Assembly (NCBI GenBank): GCA_023391955.1
Contig: JAEWAA010000454.1
Coordinates: 1 to 9,363 of the forward strand
Length of the DNA: 9,363 bases
From: Bacillota bacterium
Lineage (GTDB): Bacteria > Bacillota > Bacilli > Paenibacillales > NBRC-103111
Direction of reading: 5' to 3'
How positions within the stretch are numbered: position 1 is the stretch's first letter; each line of letters begins with the position of its first letter. Positions 1 to 5,176 of the stretch are shown here, piece after piece. The position numbers were made by a program, and so were the translations under genes. The notes under the pieces were generated by a model, which saw nothing but the letters and a program-made list of their open reading frames with translations, had not been told where the DNA came from and ran no database searches.

Positions 1-284
1 ATTATGACACCACCGCCGCCGTGTGCGCCGCCTGCGGACTGCTGGAGCTCTCCGAATTCGTCGGCGAATATGAGAAGCTCCTGTACGTAAAGGCAGCGCT
101 CCGGCTGCTGCGGAAGATCGACGAGAAATTCTGCCAATGGGACCCTGCAGTGGATTCCATCGTTTCCCACGGCTCCGGCAGATACCACCGGGAATCGGAC
201 CGGGAAGTGCCCATCATCTACGGCGACTATTTCTTCCTGGAGGCCATGCTGCGGCTGTTGGAGAAGGACTTTTTAATCTGGTAA
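1..284 (+). CDS. Glycoside hydrolase family 88 (unsaturated glucuronyl/rhamnogalacturonyl hydrolase type), C-terminal end, partial
   Basis: This is the last ~94 codons of a gene that begins before the window; the frame is open from base 3 and ends with TAA at 282-284. Two stretches point to GH88: a helix beginning YDTTAAVCAACGLLELSEF, and near the end EVPIIYGDYFFLEAMLRL, which matches the closing helix of the (alpha/alpha)6 barrel of unsaturated uronyl hydrolases. Such enzymes act on the 4,5-unsaturated uronic acid end of oligosaccharides left by polysaccharide lyases and are usually cytoplasmic. The catalytic aspartates of the family lie in the missing N-terminal part, so activity cannot be judged. 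GH105 (YteR-like) is the main alternative; I favour GH88 from the terminal GDYFFLEA-type motif. It has no obvious link to the regulator downstream. Confidence 0.82.
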   Translation, partial: YDTTAAVCAACGLLELSEFVGEYEKLLYVKAALRLLRKIDEKFCQWDPAVDSIVSHGSGRYHRESDREVPIIYGDYFFLEAMLRLLEKDFLIW

Positions 285-311
285 CTGAAAACATGCATAC
301 GTCTAACCAAA

Positions 312-339
312 AGCCTGATGGGGATATGCCCATCGGGCT
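312..339. terminator. Long palindromic hairpin between the GH88 gene and merR (terminator or MerR operator)
   Basis: Arms 312-322 and 329-339 pair over 11 base pairs (one T-G wobble) around a 6-base loop. It starts 28 bases after the GH88 stop, so a terminator is the simplest reading. The 3' side on the + strand is CTTGG, a poor T run; on the minus strand CTTTTGG follows. It also sits just upstream of a TATAAT box in front of the MerR gene. MerR family operators are long palindromes near the -35/-10 spacer, so autoregulation by the downstream protein is a real alternative. Confidence 0.6.
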
Positions 340-346
340 CTTGGTG

Positions 347-352
347 TATAAT
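347..352 (+). promoter_or_regulatory. Consensus -10 box (TATAAT) for the MerR gene
   Basis: A perfect TATAAT lies 28 bases before the ATG at 381. No good -35 box is seen 16-20 bases upstream, because that space is taken by the palindrome at 312-339. A weak -35 region with a palindrome beside it would fit an activator-dependent, MerR-type promoter, but the spacing is not the classical one, so the assignment stays tentative. Confidence 0.4.
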
Positions 353-380
353 GGAATCGTTTAAGAAAGGACCGTGATCC

Positions 381-1208
381 ATGGGCAAGCTGTTTTTGAT
401 CGGCGAAATCTCCAAGCTCTTCCGGATCGATATCCGGACACTGCGCTATTACGATGAAATCCGGCTGTTCACCCCGGCCTTGGTGGATGAGCAGACGGGC
501 TACCGGTATTATGCCATTGAGCAATTCGAACGGTTAAATACGATTCTCTATCTCAAGGCGCTGAATATTCCGCTGAAGGAAATGAAGCAGTTTATCGACA
601 ACCGGAATATGGATGATGTTCTCGTTTTGCTGAAGGAGCAAAAAACCAGAACGGAAGAGAAGCTGCGGGAATATCGGCGGATCGAACAGAAATTGGACAA
701 GCTGATCCGCCAGATTGAGGATGTGTCAAAAACAGAGGATTTGTTCAGTATTCGGGAAGTATGGCTTCCGGAGCAGAAGCTGATCCTGCTGAAGCAGCGG
801 ATTCAGCCCGGGGACAACCTGGAGATGTCCATCCGGTTGTTGGAGAATAGCGGCAACTTGACATCCAGCATCTTTCTGGGGCAAGTGGGGTTAACCGTAT
901 CCGCCGCTAATCTGGAGAAGGGGCAGTTTGACGAATACAATTCCATCTTCGTCTTTGTGGAGCCGGATCAACCGCCCCCTTCGTCAACGGCGTTGAAGAT
1001 TCTTGCCGGGCAGCAGTACCTGCTGGTCCGCTTCATCGGCACCCATACGGAGGCTGCTCCCCATTACGAACGGCTGCTGGCTTATGCCCGGGAAAAGGCA
1101 TATCAGATAACAGATGATGCTCTGGAAATCACCTATGTGGATTATGGGCTCTCCCAGGATACCTCCCAATTCGTAACGGAAATCCGCCTGCCGGTAAAAT
1201 CGTCTTGA
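381..1208 (+). CDS. MerR family transcriptional regulator with GyrI-like effector domain (BmrR-type architecture)
   Basis: A 275-residue one-component regulator. Residues ~4-75 form the MerR winged helix: LIGEISKLFRIDIRTLRYYD (5-24) is the helix-turn-helix, and the GYRYY at 40-44 is the usual wing. Residues ~80-115 are rich in K/E/R/L and fit the dimerising coiled coil. Residues ~125-273 match a GyrI-like (AraC effector-binding type) pocket, including SIFVFVEP and the closing EITYVDYGLS strand. BmrR-like proteins bind cationic or lipophilic compounds and untwist a long-spacer promoter. The ATG at 381 is preceded by AAGAAAGGA (363-371). No transporter follows directly; the next gene is a DUF554 membrane protein 58 bases on, so the target may be that gene, the regulator itself, or something elsewhere. 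Family is secure, ligand unknown. Confidence 0.9.
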   Translation: MGKLFLIGEISKLFRIDIRTLRYYDEIRLFTPALVDEQTGYRYYAIEQFERLNTILYLKALNIPLKEMKQFIDNRNMDDVLVLLKEQKTRTEEKLREYRRIEQKLDKLIRQIEDVSKTEDLFSIREVWLPEQKLILLKQRIQPGDNLEMSIRLLENSGNLTSSIFLGQVGLTVSAANLEKGQFDEYNSIFVFVEPDQPPPSSTALKILAGQQYLLVRFIGTHTEAAPHYERLLAYAREKAYQITDDALEITYVDYGLSQDTSQFVTEIRLPVKSS

Positions 1209-1230
1209 CCCTCCAGCTGCTGGAGGGTTT
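1206..1230 (+). terminator. Short stem-loop overlapping the merR stop codon
   Basis: CCCTCCAG (1209-1216) and CTGGAGGG (1220-1227) pair perfectly over 8 bases around a 3-base loop, and flanking bases 1207-1208 can extend the stem. Only TTT follows before ATG, so it is a weak intrinsic terminator. It may attenuate rather than stop transcription into the DUF554 gene. Confidence 0.5.
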
Positions 1231-1266
1231 ATGCTCTCTACAAACAGAACAGAGGAGAGAGCAGCT

Positions 1267-1944
1267 ATGATCGGAACCATCGTCAATACCGCTACAATTC
1301 TTGCAGGCAGTCTGGTAGGAAGTGTGTTCAGGAAGGGTATGAAGGAAACCCACCAAACGGTTCTGATGCAGGCCATGGGACTGGCAGCGGCGGCGCTGGG
1401 GATAAACGGGATCGCTTCGTATATGCCGGACAGCCAATATCCGGTGCTGTTTATTGTCAGCCTGGCAGTGGGCGGATTAATCGGCCAGCAGCTTGATCTG
1501 GAGCGGCGGTTTAAAGAGACTGTGGCCCGGTTTTCCAAGGGGAATCTGGCTGAAGGTCTGTCGACGGCCATATTGCTTTTCTGTGTGGGCACCATGTCCA
1601 TTCTGGGGCCCATCGAAAGCGCCCTGCGCGGCAACCACACGTACTTGTTTACCAACGCCATCCTGGACGGGGTCACCTCGATTGTACTGGCCTCCACCTT
1701 CGGCATCGGCATTATGTTATCCGCCGTGGTGCTCTTTTGCTGGCAGGGGGCGCTTTACATGACGGCAAGCGCATTGGCCGGCTTCATCACCCCGGAGCTC
1801 CTGACCGAAACCTCCATTATCGGCGGCGTGCGGATTTTCTGCTCCGGGTTTAGTTTTCTTGGGGTGGGGAACATCAAAACCATGAATCTGCTTCCGGCCC
1901 TTCTGGTACCGGTGGTCTTTATCGCTGTCAGATCCGCTTTCTAA
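1267..1944 (+). CDS. DUF554 family integral membrane protein (YdfK/YqgA-like)
   Basis: A 225-residue, very hydrophobic protein with about six to seven predicted membrane segments. It opens with MIGTIVNTATILAGSLVGSV, the signature N-terminus of DUF554, and carries the central block FCVGTMSILGPIESALRG (105-122) followed by TNAILDGVTSIVLASTFGIG (129-148), then NLLPALLVPVVF at the C-terminus. The family is widespread and its role is not established; a transport or channel-like role has been assumed from its topology only. I chose ATG 1267 because AGAGGAGAG lies 8-14 bases ahead; an upstream in-frame ATG at 1231 directly follows the stem-loop, has no ribosome site and adds a polar, non-conserved tail. 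It could be co-transcribed with merR by read-through of the weak stem-loop at 1209-1227. Confidence 0.88.
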   Translation: MIGTIVNTATILAGSLVGSVFRKGMKETHQTVLMQAMGLAAAALGINGIASYMPDSQYPVLFIVSLAVGGLIGQQLDLERRFKETVARFSKGNLAEGLSTAILLFCVGTMSILGPIESALRGNHTYLFTNAILDGVTSIVLASTFGIGIMLSAVVLFCWQGALYMTASALAGFITPELLTETSIIGGVRIFCSGFSFLGVGNIKTMNLLPALLVPVVFIAVRSAF

Positions 1945-1971
1945 AAAAGCATGTCTGATTCCGCCACCTCC

Positions 1972-1998
1972 CGGGTATATTGTAGTAAACCATACCCG
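1972..1998 (+). other. Inverted repeat directly before the TspO-like ribosome binding site
   Basis: CGGGTAT (1972-1978) and ATACCCG (1992-1998) pair over 7 bases around a 13-base loop; the AAGGAG ribosome site begins at 1999. It lacks a following T run, so it is not a terminator. It could be a regulator site or an mRNA 5' structure that affects translation of the next gene. Confidence 0.4.
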
Positions 1999-2015
1999 AA
2001 GGAGCGTATCCGCCT

Positions 2016-2786
2016 ATGCCCAAAAACAATCTCTACCGGTTTATCAATCTGCTGTTTTACCTGGGTGTCATTGTAGTCAATGTGCTTGCCGTTACCCTTC
2101 CGCTGGGAGGCAACAGCACCGGGGAAATTTCGGACAAATACCATACCTCCATCACCCCGGCTGGTTATGCCTTTTCCATATGGGGACTGATCTATCTGCT
2201 CCTGGCCGGCTTTATCCTCTATCAATTTCGGGCGCAGGGAGATTCCGCCAAGCTGATCCGGTCCATCAGCATCCCCTTTATCGTAAGCTGTGCGGCCAAT
2301 ATGACTTGGCTGCTCCTGTGGCACTACCTGCAAATTGAGCTTTCCGTGGCGGCCATGGTGGTGCTTCTGGTTTCCCTGATCGCGATCTACCGGAAAACAG
2401 CCGGTCTGGTCTCCCCTACTCCAGGCGAAGGCTGGCTGGTCAAGCTGCCCTTCAGCATCTACCTGGGCTGGATTTCCGTAGCCACCATCGTCAATGTGAG
2501 CATTGTGCTCAAGAAAAACGGCTGGGACGGCTTCGGCCTCTCCGATACCGCCTGGGCAGTGATTATGCTGTGTGTAGGCGCATTGCTTGCGGTTCTGGTG
2601 AGTTATCCCTACCGGAACTGGGCGTACCCGCTGGTGTTCGTGTGGGCTTATGTTGCAATTGCGGTGGAGCAGCGGGACAGCTCCCGGGTGTACATGACCG
2701 CCCTCATCCTGGCCGGGTTAATCCTGATTTATACCGTGTGGATTGCCTATCTGAAGCTTTCCGGGCGCCGGAGCACAGGCCGCTAA
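2016..2786 (+). CDS. TspO/MBR-related tryptophan-rich membrane protein
   Basis: A 256-residue polytopic membrane protein, probably with seven to eight helices. It matches the larger group annotated as tryptophan-rich sensory proteins rather than the ~160-residue classical TspO. Visible marks are ITPAGYAFSIWGLIYLLLAG (46-65), PFSIYLGWISVATIVNVS (145-162), and ten tryptophans, for example W56, W98, W102, W152, W202, W210 and W242. Classical TspO proteins bind porphyrins and other hydrophobic ligands; whether this longer type does is not known. ATG 2016 is preceded by AAGGAG at 1999-2004. The stop overlaps the stop of the convergent DUF169 gene by four bases (2783-2786), so the two transcripts must overlap. 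No clear sigma-A promoter was found between this gene and DUF554, so it may belong to the same transcript. Confidence 0.8.
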   Translation: MPKNNLYRFINLLFYLGVIVVNVLAVTLPLGGNSTGEISDKYHTSITPAGYAFSIWGLIYLLLAGFILYQFRAQGDSAKLIRSISIPFIVSCAANMTWLLLWHYLQIELSVAAMVVLLVSLIAIYRKTAGLVSPTPGEGWLVKLPFSIYLGWISVATIVNVSIVLKKNGWDGFGLSDTAWAVIMLCVGALLAVLVSYPYRNWAYPLVFVWAYVAIAVEQRDSSRVYMTALILAGLILIYTVWIAYLKLSGRRSTGR

Positions 2787-3523
2787 ACCGTCTGCTCCAT
2801 TTTCGCCGCAACTTTGTGCCACAGCTCCTTTTGCAGGAAGCTGCCCTCCACCTGCTCCTCCATATCCAGATACATGGAATACGGGACGGAAAAGGATAGC
2901 ATATCCGCTCCCACCATGGGACGGACGGTAATGTCCAGCAACCCCACGACTGCCCTTGGATGCTCCTTTTGCGCCTCGGCATAGGGCAAGAGGAAAACGG
3001 ATTGGCAGCCGGAGCCGAAGGGGATCATCACATTTTCAATGCCGGGTCGGTAGTAGTTGGCCAGGACCGTAAGGGCCGACAGCTGGTTGGTATTGACGTA
3101 GAAACTAACCAGCTCCGGCTTTTCCACGGAGGCATCCACTTGGGATAAGGGCTTCATAATCACGTAGGAATAAGGAATGTCGGTGATCGGCAGACAGCGG
3201 ACGAAATCCTCCCCAAGCTCCGGGTTCTTCAGATAACCCTCTCCCTCGAACCTGCCCTCTTGACCCACGGACAGGAAATATTCGATTCCGCCGGGATAGT
3301 TGGGAAACTGGCCGAAGCCCAAGCCCGCTTTAGCGCCGGGACAGCCGGTGGTTTTCCGCTCGAACACCACCGTTTTTCCTTTTGCCGCCGCAATGTATAA
3401 CGGAATGGTGCAGCTCCAGCGCCCTTCCTTACCCTGGAGCGCCCCTTCCGGCTTCTCATCGCTCAACAGCACGGCCACCGGTTCAAATTTCAGGCCTAAT
3501 TCCTTCGCCAAACGGCTTTCCAT
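2783..3523 (-). CDS. DUF169 family protein (COG2043)
   Basis: A 246-residue soluble protein. The family is recognised from RWSCTIPLYIAAAKG (35-49), TTGCPGAKAGLGFGQFPNYPG (58-78 region), and the later VMIPFGSGCQSVFLLPYAEA (165-184). Cysteines at 38, 61, 110 and 173 all lie in these conserved-looking blocks and could act in metal, Fe-S or redox chemistry; this is inference, as no function is established for the family. There is no signal peptide or membrane segment. The start is ATG 3523, with AAGGAGG eight bases upstream; an ATG four bases earlier is out of frame. The promoter region holds a MarR-type palindrome (3555-3570) almost identical to the one before the marR gene directly upstream, so this is probably the main target of that repressor. 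Confidence 0.85.
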   Translation of the reverse strand: MESRLAKELGLKFEPVAVLLSDEKPEGALQGKEGRWSCTIPLYIAAAKGKTVVFERKTTGCPGAKAGLGFGQFPNYPGGIEYFLSVGQEGRFEGEGYLKNPELGEDFVRCLPITDIPYSYVIMKPLSQVDASVEKPELVSFYVNTNQLSALTVLANYYRPGIENVMIPFGSGCQSVFLLPYAEAQKEHPRAVVGLLDITVRPMVGADMLSFSVPYSMYLDMEEQVEGSFLQKELWHKVAAKMEQTV

Positions 3524-3554
3524 ACATGCGGCCTCCTTCTTAATCCCATGGTTT

Positions 3555-3570
3555 AGTTGTCACGACAACT
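3555..3570. promoter_or_regulatory. MarR-type operator before the DUF169 gene
   Basis: AGTTGTC-AC-GACAACT is an inverted repeat with two 7-base arms and two unpaired central bases. Reading the minus strand, it directly follows and overlaps TATAAA (3575-3570), a possible -10 box, and ends eight bases before the gap leading to the DUF169 ribosome site. It shares all six core bases per arm with the site at 4028-4041. The -35 match is poor, so a separate DUF169 promoter is likely but not certain. Confidence 0.72.
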
Positions 3571-3586
3571 TTATATCCAAAAAAAT

Positions 3587-4012
3587 TTAGTTCAAATTAG
3601 CATACATATGATTCAGCAGCCGTTTCATTTCCTCTACTTGTGCCTGCTCCATACCCGCGGTCACTTCATCCTGCAGCTGTGTGACCTTCGCAATCAATTT
3701 ATCCTTGATAGCCCAGCCCCGTTCGGTCAAATATATCTGGTAAGCCCTTCTGTCCGTAGGGTGAAGCTTCCGCAGGATCAGCCCTTTGACCTGGAGCTTC
3801 TCCAAGATCCGGTTGGTGTTAGGCTTATCCTTATAGATCAGATCCGCCAGCTCCTTAGGCGATACTCCTTCCTGTTGCCACAGGCAGGTCAGGACAGACC
3901 ATTGCTCTGGTGTGATGTCATCCTCCTTGAACCGCTGGAACAGCTGGTTCTTCAATTTGGTATTGGTTTTGTTCAGAATAAAGCCCAATGATTCTTCCAA
4001 TCGAAAATCCAT
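3587..4012 (-). CDS. MarR family transcriptional repressor
   Basis: A 141-residue winged-helix repressor. Residues ~5-30 form the dimerisation helix, DDITPEQWSVLTCLWQQEGV (31-50) and SPKELADLIYKDKPNTNRIL (51-70) the helix-turn-helix, and RKLHPTDRRAYQIYLTERG (81-99) the wing with the conserved D-x-R. Residues 100-141 are the second dimerisation helix. MarR proteins usually lose DNA binding when they meet phenolic, antibiotic-like or oxidising compounds. One cysteine (C43) is present, but not at the N-terminal position used by OhrR-type sensors, so the signal is open. Start ATG 4012 follows GAGGTGA. The perfect palindrome at 4028-4041 lies at the start of its own transcript, so autorepression is expected. 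The DUF169 gene starts 63 bases downstream of the stop, with its own copy of the operator. Confidence 0.92.
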   Translation of the reverse strand: MDFRLEESLGFILNKTNTKLKNQLFQRFKEDDITPEQWSVLTCLWQQEGVSPKELADLIYKDKPNTNRILEKLQVKGLILRKLHPTDRRAYQIYLTERGWAIKDKLIAKVTQLQDEVTAGMEQAQVEEMKRLLNHMYANLN

Positions 4013-4027
4013 CGTTTGTTCACCTCA

Positions 4028-4041
4028 GTTGTCATGACAAC
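4028..4041. promoter_or_regulatory. MarR-type operator before marR (perfect palindrome)
   Basis: GTTGTCATGACAAC is a perfect 14-base palindrome. On the minus strand it begins four bases after the -10 box, so a bound repressor would cover the transcription start and block the marR promoter. It shares arms GTTGTC/GACAAC with the site at 3555-3570; only the two central bases differ (AT here, AC there). Confidence 0.8.
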
Positions 4042-4044
4042 CAT

Positions 4045-4073
4045 ATTGTATTCTTTTTCCAAAAATCCGTCAA
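4045..4073 (-). promoter_or_regulatory. Sigma-A promoter of marR
   Basis: On the minus strand TTGACG (4073-4068) and TACAAT (4050-4045) are separated by exactly 17 bases: five of six matches to each consensus box. The transcript would start inside the operator at 4028-4041. Confidence 0.78.
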
Positions 4074-4079
4074 TATGCC

Positions 4080-4108
4080 TTGATCAAGATGGCAAGCAGG
4101 ACTAAGAT
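4080..4108 (+). promoter_or_regulatory. Candidate sigma-A promoter of the Rid-family gene
   Basis: TTGATC (4080-4085) and TAAGAT (4103-4108) are 17 bases apart on the + strand, and the ATG follows 40 bases later. It is divergent from the marR promoter, whose -35 box ends 7 bases away. The MarR operator lies about 40 bases from this -35 box, so repression of this gene by the same protein is possible but not obvious. Confidence 0.55.
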
Positions 4109-4148
4109 GGGAGGATATCCCTTCAGCCAGAAAAGGAGTGTATCCCCA

Positions 4149-4553
4149 ATGAATATCGAGGAGCATGTGAAATTCATCAACCCCGCCTCCCTGCCGGCAG
4201 GTCCGGGCTACAGCAGTGTGGTGGAAGCCACCAATGTAACCACCATCTACATATCGGGGCAGATCGCGTTAAACCCGGCAGGGGAAATTGTCGGAGCAGA
4301 TGACCTGGCCGCCCAGACCAAGCAGGTTTTTGAGAATATCCGGCACGCCTTGGAGGCCGCTTCCGTCGACTTCCGGCATGTGGTTAAACTGACCTTTTTC
4401 CTGACGGACATCTCCCGGATGCCAATTGTCCGGAGCATCCGGGACGAATACATTAACCTGGCTAACCCGCCGGCAAGCTCTGCCGTGGAGGTGCGCAGAC
4501 TGATTCGGGACGAGCTGCTTATTGAGGTGGAGGCCATTGCGGTAAGGCCGTAA
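4149..4553 (+). CDS. Rid family (YjgF/YER057c/UK114) protein lacking the catalytic arginine
   Basis: A 134-residue protein of the usual Rid length and chorismate-mutase-like trimer fold. Visible marks are IYISGQIALNPAGEIVG (33-49), QTKQVFENIRHALEAAS (56-72), VVKLTFFLTDI (78-88) and the C-terminal LLIEVEAIAVRP. RidA enzymes hydrolyse reactive enamines and imines released by pyridoxal-phosphate enzymes, using an arginine in a P-A-R-S/T motif just before VEV. Here the matching stretch is PPASSAVEVRRL, so that arginine is Ser110. Subfamilies without the arginine are not expected to have imine deaminase activity, so this should be named a Rid-family protein, not RidA. I chose ATG 4149 because AAAGGAG sits ten bases ahead; in-frame codons back to 4080 lie within the promoter. 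The gene ends five bases from the stop of the convergent tetR gene. Confidence 0.88.
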   Translation: MNIEEHVKFINPASLPAGPGYSSVVEATNVTTIYISGQIALNPAGEIVGADDLAAQTKQVFENIRHALEAASVDFRHVVKLTFFLTDISRMPIVRSIRDEYINLANPPASSAVEVRRLIRDELLIEVEAIAVRP

Positions 4554-4558
4554 ACAAC

Positions 4559-5176
4559 CTAAGAGGATACATGCCGGAGCAGCATGTCCACGAATTCACG
4601 GGGGATATTGCCCCATTCCTCCTGGCGGGCCAGAATCAGCTTCTGGAGAAGACCCAGCATAGCCGTAAACAGGAATTGCGCGGTTTCCACTGTGTCCATC
4701 CCGGGCTTGAGCAAACCCTGCTGTATCCCCTCCTCCAGCGCCTCCCTCAGGAAATGCTGCTCCTTCTTCTCGCGGATAAAACGGTTGTAATCCTCCTTCA
4801 GCTCCGGGTTGGCCTCATAGGCGGCATAGTGCAGGTCAAACATCAGAATAAACTTGATGCAGCCAGGTTGAACCCGGGCAAAATCCACCCAGGCCTCCAG
4901 CATGGCGGCAAGCTTCTCCCTGCCATTTGCTCCGGCATCCGCCTTCTCCGTTACGAACTGGGCCATATGCTCCAGCAGATCCTTCTGAACCTGGAAGATC
5001 AGCTCATCCATCCCTTGAAAATGCTTATAGAAGGTAACCCGGCTGACTCCCGCCCGGTCACAAACATCCTTGATATTGACTTGAAGAAAGCTCATCTGCA
5101 AAAAAAGCTCCTTACCGGCCGCGACCAGCTCCTCGCGGTTTTTGTTCTTCAGGTGCTGGTGCCAGTTCTCACTCAT
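4559..5176 (-). CDS. TetR/AcrR family transcriptional repressor
   Basis: A 205-residue repressor. The N-terminal helix-turn-helix is clear: REELVAAGKELFLQ (14-27), then VNIKDVCDRAGVSRVTFYKH (33-52). The remainder is helical and variable, as expected for the ligand pocket and dimer interface. Its ATG at 5176 has AGGAG nine bases ahead and overlaps the end of the antiporter gene by eight bases (the MFS stop TGA is 5171-5169), so it is the second, translationally coupled gene of that operon. An in-frame TTG at 5185 abuts the ribosome site and is unlikely. The tandem palindromes before the antiporter gene (6391-6405 and 6408-6423) are its probable binding sites, which makes this a self-limiting, inducer-responsive efflux unit. 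The gene order, regulator after transporter, means repression also lowers its own synthesis. Confidence 0.92.
   Translation of the reverse strand: MSENWHQHLKNKNREELVAAGKELFLQMSFLQVNIKDVCDRAGVSRVTFYKHFQGMDELIFQVQKDLLEHMAQFVTEKADAGANGREKLAAMLEAWVDFARVQPGCIKFILMFDLHYAAYEANPELKEDYNRFIREKKEQHFLREALEEGIQQGLLKPGMDTVETAQFLFTAMLGLLQKLILARQEEWGNIPREFVDMLLRHVSS

Noticed and set aside
1231..1266. Upstream ATG at 1231 as the start of the DUF554 gene
   Set aside because: It directly follows the stem-loop T run, lacks a ribosome site, and adds polar residues absent from the family; ATG 1267 has AGAGGAGAG in place.
984..1712. Long minus-strand open frame opposite merR and the DUF554 gene
   Set aside because: It crosses two well recognised genes, has no family resemblance and a biased, arginine- and proline-rich composition typical of an antisense shadow.
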